From: JBGSYJ01 sp041748075
GTDB lineage: Bacteria; Acidobacteriota; Thermoanaerobaculia; Gp7-AA8
Direction: 5' to 3'
NCBI GenBank assembly: GCA_041748075.1
Contig: JBGTDX010000051.1
Span: 1 to 40,427, forward strand
Length of the DNA stretch: 40,427 nucleotides
The first letter of the stretch is position 1, and each line of letters starts with the position of its first letter. The position numbers and the translations under genes are program-made. Under the pieces are notes generated by a model. The model searched no databases. It was not told where the DNA came from and saw only the letters and a program-made list of their open reading frames with translations. Shown here in pieces: positions 24,451 to 32,743 of the stretch.

Positions 24451-27400
24451 TCAGTTCCGGATCGTAAACACTCCCGCGAGACCGAGCAGCATTACCAGAA
24501 TCAGAAGTCCGATCTCAGTGACGGTCGGCACGTTCACGACCTCCGCTACGGTGAGGGTTACGGAGGAAAGATCGTCCTCGTCCACATTCTCGTTGCCCGG
24601 CGTCGAGTCGGGATCGTTCTGATCGCTCGCCATGATCTCCGCGACATTGATGATACTTGTGCCCGAAACGATCCTGACCACGATCTGCAGGGTGTGCGAG
24701 CTCCCCGCAGCAACACGGATCACTGTCCACAGGCCCGACTGCGAATCGTAGATCCCGCTGCTGGCGGTAGCCGACACGAATACGAGCCCGGATGGGAGCA
24801 CGTCGCGAACGATCACACCAGTTGCTTCTCCCGGGCCATCATTCGTGAGCGTAATCGTGAAAGTTACGTTGCTGCCGAGCACAGGGGAAGAGCCTGCGAC
24901 AGTCTTCGCCAGCGAGAGATCGGCTGACGCCACTCGCAAGGTCACCGCCGCCTGATCGTCCTCGGACGGATCTCCATTCCCCGGCGTCGAGTCCGGATCA
25001 TGCTGATCGGCCGCGATCACTTCGGCGACATTCGTGATCTCTGCTGATGAATTGACGGCTGCTTCGATCTCGAGGCTGATACTCGAACCGGCGGTCAGGA
25101 CCGGAATCAACCAGACCCCGGTGAAAGGCGTAAACGTCCCGGGGGTGGCGTTCGAACCGAGGAAGAACAGTCCGTCGGGCAACAGGTCACGGACTGCCAC
25201 ATTCGTCGCATTGTCAGGTCCGGCATTCGAAAGTGTGAGGGTGAAGGTGACGTTGTCGCCCAGCGCCGGCGTTGCGTCGTCGACCGTTTTCGTCAGGGAA
25301 AGATCGGCCGCACCGGTGCGTATGGTCACGCTGGCCTGATCGTCTTCGGCTGGATCACCGTTGTTCGGTGTGGAGTCGGGGTCGGGAAGGTCACTGGCCG
25401 TGACTTCCGCAATGTTCGTGATGCTCGATGTCGATACTACGGTGGTCACGAGTTGCAGCGTTGCGGAAGTCCCGGAGCCAACGGATGCGAGCGACCACGC
25501 TCCGGTCACGGGGTTGTACGCACCCGCAGAGGGAGTTGCAGATACGAGGGTCAGTCCCGCGGGAAGCTGATCGGTGACGACCACATTCGTCGCATTGTCA
25601 GGTCCGGCATTCGAAAGAGTGACTGTGAAAGTTACATTGCTGTTCAGATCCGGAGTCGCATTGCTGACCGTCTTGCTCAGAGAGAGGTCAGCCGACGCAG
25701 TTCCGGTGCTCCCTCCATTATCCGAATCATCCGTGTTGTTCGACGGATCGGGGTCGGGCTCCGCGCCGGAGACCGACGCGGAGTTGTCGAACGCTCCCGC
25801 GGCAGTGATCGTCGCGGTGACGGTGACAACCACGTTCGCGCCGGAGGCAATGCTCGTGATCGTGCATGGCAAAGCGACGCATCCGCCTCCAGAAACGCCG
25901 GTGATCGTGAGATTCGTCGGCGTGTCTGTAATCTGGACACTCGTTGCCGTTGAGGGTCCTGCGTTGGCAACGGTCAGGGAGTACGTCAGCGTCTGTCCGG
26001 CGCTGAATGGCCCGCTGGTCGTCAACGTCTTTACCATTGCGAGGTCCGCCGATGAAGTGCTCACGACGGTAACGGAATCCGTGACCGACGTAACGCCTTC
26101 TACGGTCGCGGAAGCGATGTTCGTCACGAATCCCGCAGTTACGTCGCTCGAGATAACCGAATAGGTGGCCGCACAGGTGATCGATTCGCCAGGCTCGAGG
26201 AAGTTATCGAGGTCGCCGGCCGTGTTGACCGCAGGGCAGGTCACGGACGTCTTGTCATCCGAGACGGTCACGGGGCCTTCGAGGGGAGCGAATCCGCCGT
26301 TGGTGACGAGGTAACTGTAGTTGAGCACGTCCCCGGCTGTCGTGAAGGTGCTCTGGGCCGCACTCTTGGCGATCGTAACGTTGGTCGTCGCATAGGTTGC
26401 ATCCGATGGATCGGACTCGTACGGAACCTCGTTGAAAGACCCGGTCACCGTCGCCGTGTTCGTGTTGATGCCCTCGGTTACAGCGACCGGTCCTGTGATG
26501 CAGGTGACGATGTGCTCGTCGTTCGCTGCGACCGCCACGGGCAGGACCACGCCTGCGAACGATGCATTGCATGGCGAGACGTCCAGCGTGTCATCGGCGA
26601 TGGTGAGCTGGCTCAGAGGAACGTCTCCGGTATTCTCAACGGTGAATCTGTAATGAACGGAACCGCCGGCAAGAGGAATGAACGAGCGCCACGGTCCGGA
26701 GCTGCTCGTTGCGACTTCCTTCAGGAGCCCCACTCCGGGCGACGGCGGCAGAACCTCGAGCTCATCGCTTGCCACATTTCCGTTCACCGTCTGGGAATTG
26801 ACGATGTGCGAAATGTTTCCGCTCGTATTGCTGTAGGTGCCCTGCGATGGAGCCGTAACGTTCACCGCAACGACGCAGACGCTGCCCCCTTCGATCACGG
26901 CATTCGCGAGGGTGATCGATCCTGCTCCAGCCGACGGAGCGAAAACAGGGGTCCCGCACCCCGACGTGGAGGCAGCGGGCACCGATGCGACCGTCATGGT
27001 GCCGGGCAGCGAGTCCGTGAAACTGACGCCGCTGATCGAGTCATCCTGATTCAGGTTCGTGATCGTGAAAGTCAGCCTCGAGGTCTCGCCGGGCAGGATC
27101 GGATTCGGAGCAAACTGTTTGTCGATCGACGGCGGCGTGAGCGCCGTGAGCGTCGCCGTAGCGACACTGGTGGTCGTCGTGCCAGTCTCGGTCGTGGAAA
27201 GCACGCCGCTGATGTTCGTCTTCGGTCCTGTCGTCGTTGCAATCACGTTCACACTGACGGTGCACGAACCGTTGGCGGGAATCGTACCTCCGGCACTCTG
27301 TCCGAATTCCAGAACCGTCGCCCCTGCTGTCGGTGCCCACGAGGGAGAACCTGCGCAGGTGGTCGCGGCCGACGGGCTTGCTGCGACCTGAACGCCGGAC

Positions 27401-29445
27401 GGGAGTGAGTCGGTGAAGGCAGCGCCCGTCAGGGGCGTCCCGTTGGTGTTGGACAACGTGAACGTAAGCGTGGAAACGCCGTTTACTGCAACCGTGTCGG
27501 GTGAAAACGTCTTGGAGATGGTCGGCTTGACACCCTGGCCGCATCCGGTGAAACGAACGTTGTCGATATGCAGATCGGAACCGGGATTCGAGTTCACAGC
27601 GTTGAATCCGTAGATACGGACGTAGGTGGTTCCCGAAGCATTGAGCCCCGCTCCGGAAAGAGCGATCGTATCCCCCGCACCGAACGTGTTCCAGGTGGTG
27701 TTGGCACTAAGAGCGGTCGCGTTACTGAACGCCAGCGTCCCTGCTTCCGGTCGCGTATTCGAGGTGCCGGAATAGACCGCGAGCCCCAGCGGCGAGTTCG
27801 GGTTCACCCGGCGGGCATCGAACGTCAGAAATACCGAGGTGTAGCCGGTGGTGTCGATCGCAAACTCGAAGTAGTCATCGTTCGCCGTGACGAGCACGGC
27901 TCCGGATGCAACTCCCCCGTTCGTACCCCACGATGTGGTGCCATCCGAAGTGGTGCTGGAGTTCGTCGACGCCTGCGGGACAATTCCCGCACCGGCGGCT
28001 GCGCTTGCGGTGACGTTCGCGGTGGTCGCGGCCGGAGAGGTCAATGAAAATCCGGATGGAAACGCCCAGCGGGCCAATGTCAGATTGCAAAGGCCCGTAC
28101 CGGGCGGCGGATCGTTCGTCACGGTCAGCGTAGCGGAGGCATTCGAGCCGGTGTCCATCTCGTCGATGAAAAGGTTGCCGGTCGTGTTGTCGAGATCCCC
28201 CGTGACGGCCGGCGTAACATTCACACGAATCAGACAGCTGCCGTTCGCCGCTACGGTGCCCCCCGAAAACGAGATCGTGCTGCTGCCCGCGACAGCCGTC
28301 AATGAAGGGGTACCGCACCCGGTGGTCGACGCGCCGGACGGATTCGCGATCGTCATGCCTGCGGGCAGACTGTCGGTGAAGCTGTAGCCGCTCAGTGCGC
28401 CTGCGTTCGGATTCGTCAGCGTGATGGAAAGGGTGGTGACGCCTCCGACGGACGCCGGATTGGGACTGAAGCTCTTGCCGATTCCGGCAGTCGCGGGATC
28501 GATCAGATTCGCGATCCTCGCGCCCGTCGAGTAGTCGGCGTTGTAATGAAAGCTGCTGCCGGAGAAGTCATAGAGCAGAGTGTTCAGGGTTTGGCTGGTA
28601 CCTCCCCCGCTGATGACCCGGATCGTGTAGGTAGTGACGACATTGTTTCCCCCGGCTTTGAAGTCGCCGCCCACACACGAGAGATAAGCCGGACTATTCG
28701 GATCGTTCTGCCACAGGCAGGCGTCGGCGTACAACTTGTCGTTGGGGTTGGGAACGTAGGGAGAGTTGTTTGCGGAGTACGTCGTGCTGACATCGAGGAT
28801 CTGAAATATGGTCGACGGAAAGTTTATGAACGCTTCGAACTGGTTGTAGCCCTGTGTTGCTGTTCCGCCTACGAGCTGCACCGTGTAGGTGTTGCCGACC
28901 ACCAGGTTCATCGCGCCACCAGCAGGCACTGAGGTGAGAGAGCCTGGGTCCGACCCGAATCTCACGTCCGTGATCGAATTGCGGTTCTGCGAGATCAGAT
29001 ACTCGACATAAAGTTCCCTCGGCGCAGGCGTCGACGACGTGCCGGAGGAGTCGGTCGCCGTGATGCGATAGCGCCGGGTGGTATCGAAGGCGGACGCCAC
29101 GCGGGTCAGCTCAACCTCGAAGTATGCGTCCACACAGCTGCCCGCGTCGATCGACGCAAATTCAATGGTGCTTGGCGAGCCCGGCCGGAGATTGATCAGC
29201 GGATTCGCCGAATCCCAGACGAAACTCACCAGGACGTCCGTCGTGGCTACGCTGCTGCAGACTCGAGCGCCCACGGGGAAGTGTTGCGGCCCGCTCGCTG
29301 GACGATTGCTGTCGAGTCCGATGACGTTCCATGTGATCGGTGTGACCGTTAGGGACTGCGCAGCGAGAGGTGCCGCACCGAGGCTTCCGAGGACGAGACT
29401 CAACAGGACTGCAGCTGGTCGCAGAGCGACCCGGTTCGTATTCAA
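24451..29445 (-). CDS. Giant exported DUF11-repeat surface protein with IPTL-CTERM-like tail
   Basis: About 1664 residues. TTG 29445 is chosen because GGAG lies 8 bases upstream and a normal signal peptide (RPAAVLLSLVLG...PLAAQ) follows; ATG 29517 would add 24 residues before it. After an N-terminal beta region (to about 320) come three modules starting IGKSFSPNP, ISKTFSPDT and IDKQFAPNP, the first two separated by a lectin-like domain of about 190 residues. Next come two modules around LLKEVATSS and TIAKSAAQS, then four DUF11 repeats beginning ADLAMVK, ADLSLSK, ADLSLTK and ADLSLAK, with DPDPSNN/DPDST acidic ends that look calcium-binding. The C-terminus, NVPTVTEIG plus a hydrophobic helix and IRN, matches a PT-x-x-E sorting tail. 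Probably a cell-surface fibre or adhesin. No sorting enzyme is in the window. Confidence 0.88.
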   Translation of the reverse strand: MNTNRVALRPAAVLLSLVLGSLGAAPLAAQSLTVTPITWNVIGLDSNRPASGPQHFPVGARVCSSVATTDVLVSFVWDSANPLINLRPGSPSTIEFASIDAGSCVDAYFEVELTRVASAFDTTRRYRITATDSSGTSSTPAPRELYVEYLISQNRNSITDVRFGSDPGSLTSVPAGGAMNLVVGNTYTVQLVGGTATQGYNQFEAFINFPSTIFQILDVSTTYSANNSPYVPNPNDKLYADACLWQNDPNSPAYLSCVGGDFKAGGNNVVTTYTIRVISGGGTSQTLNTLLYDFSGSSFHYNADYSTGARIANLIDPATAGIGKSFSPNPASVGGVTTLSITLTNPNAGALSGYSFTDSLPAGMTIANPSGASTTGCGTPSLTAVAGSSTISFSGGTVAANGSCLIRVNVTPAVTGDLDNTTGNLFIDEMDTGSNASATLTVTNDPPPGTGLCNLTLARWAFPSGFSLTSPAATTANVTASAAAGAGIVPQASTNSSTTSDGTTSWGTNGGVASGAVLVTANDDYFEFAIDTTGYTSVFLTFDARRVNPNSPLGLAVYSGTSNTRPEAGTLAFSNATALSANTTWNTFGAGDTIALSGAGLNASGTTYVRIYGFNAVNSNPGSDLHIDNVRFTGCGQGVKPTISKTFSPDTVAVNGVSTLTFTLSNTNGTPLTGAAFTDSLPSGVQVAASPSAATTCAGSPSWAPTAGATVLEFGQSAGGTIPANGSCTVSVNVIATTTGPKTNISGVLSTTETGTTTTSVATATLTALTPPSIDKQFAPNPILPGETSRLTFTITNLNQDDSISGVSFTDSLPGTMTVASVPAASTSGCGTPVFAPSAGAGSITLANAVIEGGSVCVVAVNVTAPSQGTYSNTSGNISHIVNSQTVNGNVASDELEVLPPSPGVGLLKEVATSSSGPWRSFIPLAGGSVHYRFTVENTGDVPLSQLTIADDTLDVSPCNASFAGVVLPVAVAANDEHIVTCITGPVAVTEGINTNTATVTGSFNEVPYESDPSDATYATTNVTIAKSAAQSTFTTAGDVLNYSYLVTNGGFAPLEGPVTVSDDKTSVTCPAVNTAGDLDNFLEPGESITCAATYSVISSDVTAGFVTNIASATVEGVTSVTDSVTVVSTSSADLAMVKTLTTSGPFSAGQTLTYSLTVANAGPSTATSVQITDTPTNLTITGVSGGGCVALPCTITSIASGANVVVTVTATITAAGAFDNSASVSGAEPDPDPSNNTDDSDNGGSTGTASADLSLSKTVSNATPDLNSNVTFTVTLSNAGPDNATNVVVTDQLPAGLTLVSATPSAGAYNPVTGAWSLASVGSGTSATLQLVTTVVSTSSITNIAEVTASDLPDPDSTPNNGDPAEDDQASVTIRTGAADLSLTKTVDDATPALGDNVTFTLTLSNAGPDNATNVAVRDLLPDGLFFLGSNATPGTFTPFTGVWLIPVLTAGSSISLEIEAAVNSSAEITNVAEVIAADQHDPDSTPGNGDPSEDDQAAVTLRVASADLSLAKTVAGSSPVLGSNVTFTITLTNDGPGEATGVIVRDVLPSGLVFVSATASSGIYDSQSGLWTVIRVAAGSSHTLQIVVRIVSGTSIINVAEIMASDQNDPDSTPGNENVDEDDLSSVTLTVAEVVNVPTVTEIGLLILVMLLGLAGVFTIRN

Positions 29446-29756
29446 GCGATGATCTCCGGATGGGCGTGGATTCGGGTAGGGATTGTGAAGTATAGACGGT
29501 AAGGTTCCGTTATTCAACCATTCACTGCACCCGTGGAGTAGTCAGGAGTCAGTAGTCAGTAGCCCCGCCCAGGGCGCCTCCTCGGTGACTCCGTCGCGAA
29601 GGTACTCGTCCTGAGACTCGAGCGCCTACGATCTGACGCAGGCTCAAGCGTTCTCGTGTGGCAGGGCCGATCAGTGGGGCGGGGGCTACTGACTCCTGAC
29701 TCCTGACTACTGACTACTCGGGCGGACGGGCAGGCCCTGATAGACTAGCCCTCGCG
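29446..29756. other. Divergent intergenic region
   Basis: About 310 bases, mostly occupied by repeat family 2 copy B (29537-29724). The promoter of the giant gene should lie in 29450-29530, which is AT-richer (GTGAAGTATAGACGG), but no clear hexamers are assigned. Confidence 0.4.
29537..29724. repeat. Palindromic repeat, family 2, copy B
   Basis: It begins AGTAGTCAGGAGTCAGTAGT and ends with CTACTGACTCCTGACTCCTG, ACTACTGACTACTCGGGCG. It shares its ends and the CGCCTCC...CTCGAG inner part with copy A at 23723 and has the same orientation relative to the following gene. Together the two copies bracket the YjbR and DUF11 genes. Confidence 0.7.
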
Positions 29757-30575
29757 ATGCCTGTCGAAAACGAATGGGGCGAAGCCGTGAACAGACTGTT
29801 CATGGTGTTCCTCGAAGCCGTTACCACCTATCTGCCTCAGCTTCTCGGCGGCGTGCTCGTGCTGCTTGGCGGGGCTCTTCTGGCCTGGCTGCTTCGCGCG
29901 CTCGTCGTCCGCTTCTCCAAAGGACTCCACCGCTGGCTTCCGATACCGATGCGCCGGCTCGGCGTGCCGGGCCACCTTCCTGCCCTGCTCGGTTCGATCG
30001 TTTTCTGGCTGACGCTGCTCCTCTTCATAACGGCCGCAATCCACATCTGGGGCCTGACGATTGTCGCGGAGTGGCTGGCGCGGATCGTCGCTCATCTGCC
30101 ATCGCTCGCAGCTGCGGGACTCATCGTCATCCTGGGTGTTCTGCTCGGCCATTTCGTTCGCGACCTGATGCTCGGTGCTGCGGCAAAACTCGAGTACCGC
30201 GCGCTTCTTGCCCGCGTGGCGCAGACGGTCGTCTGGGCCATCGCCGCCGTCGTCGCGCTCGACCTGATCGGCCTCGACATCACCTTCATCGTCGTCATCG
30301 CCGGGATCATCCTCGGAGCGGTGGCCGGCGGTGTCGCGCTCGCATTCGGTCTCGGTGCGCGGACCTTCGTGCACGATACGCTCGCAGTCCGCGACGTCCG
30401 TGCGCGCTACAGGACCGGCGATGAAGTGCGCGTAGGGGAACTCGAAGGGCGCATCGTCGAGATGTCGGCCCGCAGCGTCATTCTCGAAACGCCCGAGGGC
30501 AAACTCGCGGTGCCGGGACGCTACTTCATCGATCAGCCGTGCACGATCATCATCCGCGAGGAAGCCGATGGCTGA
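29757..30575 (+). CDS. MscS-like small mechanosensitive channel
   Basis: 272 residues. Four hydrophobic helices (about 20-50, 75-105, 110-130 and 155-205) are followed by GLGARTFVHDTLAVRDVRARYRTGD and a small beta domain (VRVGELEGRIVEMSARSVIL) as in the MscS pore and beta regions; the large C-terminal cage is missing. It should be an inner-membrane channel that opens on membrane tension or carries ions at low conductance. The next gene begins inside its end (8-base overlap), so it is co-translated with magnesium-transport genes and may help balance ion flow. No good ribosome site is seen at 29757; GTG 29787 is an alternative start. Confidence 0.8.
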   Translation: MPVENEWGEAVNRLFMVFLEAVTTYLPQLLGGVLVLLGGALLAWLLRALVVRFSKGLHRWLPIPMRRLGVPGHLPALLGSIVFWLTLLLFITAAIHIWGLTIVAEWLARIVAHLPSLAAAGLIVILGVLLGHFVRDLMLGAAAKLEYRALLARVAQTVVWAIAAVVALDLIGLDITFIVVIAGIILGAVAGGVALAFGLGARTFVHDTLAVRDVRARYRTGDEVRVGELEGRIVEMSARSVILETPEGKLAVPGRYFIDQPCTIIIREEADG

Positions 30576-31422
30576 CGGCGCCACGCAGCTGACGATGGGC
30601 TTCCTCTCCCGTCATCCCGACTCGGCTGCTGCTGTTCTCGAGGAGCAGCCGATCGATGTGGCTGCCGCATTCCTCGCCGACGTCCCGGCCCGCCTGGGAG
30701 GTCCGGTCCTCGGGCTGATGATGCCGTATCAGGCATCGCGTTGCCTACTCGGAATCGACACGGACACCGCTGCCGGACTCATTCGCGAGATGCCGCACAC
30801 CCTGGCCGCGACGAATCTGCGCCAGTGGCCCGTGGCAAAGCGTGACGAGCTGCTCGACCGGCTCCCCCAGCGGCTTGCATTCACGATCCGCGTGCTTCTC
30901 GGATATCCCTCGACGACAGTTGGCGCATGGATGGATCCGCGGCCCGCCCTGCTGCCGCTCGAAGGAGATGTCGCGGGCGCGCTCGCGCGGATTCGGCGCG
31001 AAGAAGGCGACGTCGATGGCGTCGTCTTCGTGATCGACCGCGATCAGAAACTCGAAGGTCTGTTGCGGATCAGCGCTCTGCTCCGCGCGCCTCAGACGAC
31101 ACTGCTCCCGGTGCTGCTCGAGCCAGCTCCCACTTCGATCTCAGCCCGCGCGGATGTGATCGAGTTCCGTGAAGATGAGGTCTGGGACAAGCCGGATCCA
31201 GTTCCCGTGCTATCGCGGGAAGGTCGCGTGGTGGGCGTGCTGCGATACTCGGATATCCGGCGCGGCCTCGCCGCATCACGAGTTCAGGACAGCGAGGCGG
31301 GGCAGGGCCTGATGAACCTTGCGGACGGCTCATGGCTCGGCATGGGAAGACTCCTCGAGGGCCTGCTCCGGTTTCTGCCGCCGGCGCGGCCGCCGGAACC
31401 TCCTCCGGAGAGCAGCCCATGA
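30568..31422 (+). CDS. Stand-alone MgtE N-domain/CBS protein (no membrane part)
   Basis: 284 residues. The first 125 resemble the MgtE N-terminal superhelical domain (DSAAAVLEEQP..., repeated L-x-x-MP helices). Residues 130-245 form a CBS pair (VGAWMDPRPALLPLEGDV and VWDKPDPVPVLSREGRVVGVLR). No transmembrane segment follows; the C-terminus is Pro-rich (PPARPPEPPPESSP). In MgtE these two domains sense cytosolic Mg2+ and gate the pore, so this protein may be a detached regulatory subunit for the full MgtE encoded immediately downstream. It overlaps both neighbours (ATGGCTGA at 30568, ATGA at 31419). Alternative: a decayed MgtE paralogue that lost its pore. Confidence 0.8.
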   Translation: MADGATQLTMGFLSRHPDSAAAVLEEQPIDVAAAFLADVPARLGGPVLGLMMPYQASRCLLGIDTDTAAGLIREMPHTLAATNLRQWPVAKRDELLDRLPQRLAFTIRVLLGYPSTTVGAWMDPRPALLPLEGDVAGALARIRREEGDVDGVVFVIDRDQKLEGLLRISALLRAPQTTLLPVLLEPAPTSISARADVIEFREDEVWDKPDPVPVLSREGRVVGVLRYSDIRRGLAASRVQDSEAGQGLMNLADGSWLGMGRLLEGLLRFLPPARPPEPPPESSP

Positions 31423-32732
31423 GTTCAGCGACCAGCCCGGCCGTCGAGGCGCTCACACACCGGTTTCTCCTCGACTTCCCCCGCGAGGCGGCTCGCGAGC
31501 TGGAAGGGATGCCGCCGGAAGATGCGGCTCCGGTCCTCTCTCGGGAGCCGCTCCATGTGCTCACGGAAGTTTGGGATCACCTGGCGCCGGCGGTCGCCGA
31601 TCCGCTGCTGCTCGCGCTTCCGGAAGCCACAGCGGCCGCACTCCTGGGAGAGCTCGATCCGGGATGGGCGGCATCGACTCTCTGCCGCCTCGAGCCCGAA
31701 ACGAGAGCTCGCTATCTCGAGCTCGTCGGTCCGAACGTAAAGGATGACCTTGTCCGTCTCATGGAATACACGCCGGATCGCGCAGGCGCATTGATGGATG
31801 CGCGCGTTCTGGCGTTTCACGGCGAAACGACGGCGGGAGACGTGCTGAGGCGCATGCGAGGCGAGCGGCACAATGCGCAGCGAAATGTTTTTCTCGTCGA
31901 TGAGTCGCAGCGACTCGAAGCAGTCGTCGACTTCCAGGATCTGGCGCTGGCGGAACCGGAGACTCTCCTCAGTTCCCTCGGGCATCCGCCGATCGCCACA
32001 CTCGCGGCGGTGGATCCGCGTGAGATGGTGGTGGAGTTGCTCGAGCGTCAGTGGATCGATGAGCTTCCAGTGCTCGATGCGCACGAGCGACTCCTCGGAG
32101 TCATCCGGGCCGGGGCGCTGATGCGGGCACTTCAGGAATCGACGAGTGCCGATCTCCAGACGATGGTCGGTGTCGGCAAGGAGGAGCGGGCTCTCTCCCC
32201 TGTCGGCTTCGCAGTGCGCAAGCGACTCCTTTGGATGAACATCAACCTGGTGACCGCGTTTCTTGCAGCTGCGGTAGTGGGTCTTTTCGAGTCGACCATT
32301 GCGCAATTCACGGCGCTTGCGGTCCTGCTTCCCGTCGTTGCGGGTCAGTCAGGCAACGCCGGAGCACAGGCGCTAGCCGTCACCATGCGCGGGCTCGCGC
32401 TGCGCGAGATCGGGCTGCGCCAGTGGGCGCGCGTCCTGATGAAAGAGCTTCGCGTCGGAATCGTCAACGGCGTGGTGATCGCACTGACAACGGCCGCAGG
32501 TGTCTACGTCTGGAGCCGGAGTGAAGGACTCGCACTGGTCATCGCAATCTCCATGGTTCTATCCATGACGATCGCATGCATGGCGGGCGCGATGGTTCCG
32601 CTCGCGCTGACCCGCGTCGGGCAGGACCCCGCGCAGTCCTCGTCGATCCTGCTCACTACCGTGACCGACGTTGCCGGCTTCATGTCATTTCTCGGCATCG
32701 CGACCCTGCTGTCAGGTCTGCTGGTCCAGTAA
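31419..32732 (+). CDS. mgtE: Magnesium transporter MgtE
   Basis: 437 residues, inner-membrane Mg2+ channel. The N domain (about 1-125) is followed by CBS domains (YTPDRAGALMDARVLAF ... IDELPVLDAHERLLGVI) and five membrane helices from about 285. Pore signatures include PVVAGQSGNAGAQALAVTMRGLALREI and the C-terminal TTVTDVAGFMSFLGIAT. ATG 31419 has CGGAGAG 8 bases upstream and overlaps the previous stop. It forms one translationally coupled unit with the MscS-like channel and the detached N/CBS protein. It ends 11 bases before the convergent kinase gene. Confidence 0.94.
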   Translation: MSSATSPAVEALTHRFLLDFPREAARELEGMPPEDAAPVLSREPLHVLTEVWDHLAPAVADPLLLALPEATAAALLGELDPGWAASTLCRLEPETRARYLELVGPNVKDDLVRLMEYTPDRAGALMDARVLAFHGETTAGDVLRRMRGERHNAQRNVFLVDESQRLEAVVDFQDLALAEPETLLSSLGHPPIATLAAVDPREMVVELLERQWIDELPVLDAHERLLGVIRAGALMRALQESTSADLQTMVGVGKEERALSPVGFAVRKRLLWMNINLVTAFLAAAVVGLFESTIAQFTALAVLLPVVAGQSGNAGAQALAVTMRGLALREIGLRQWARVLMKELRVGIVNGVVIALTTAAGVYVWSRSEGLALVIAISMVLSMTIACMAGAMVPLALTRVGQDPAQSSSILLTTVTDVAGFMSFLGIATLLSGLLVQ

Positions 32733-32743
32733 CACACCGAGTT

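Noticed and set aside
23723..29724. Composite transposon carrying the YjbR and DUF11 genes
   Set aside because: Flanking repeats are palindromic and there is no transposase or target duplication visible; kept only as a repeat observation.
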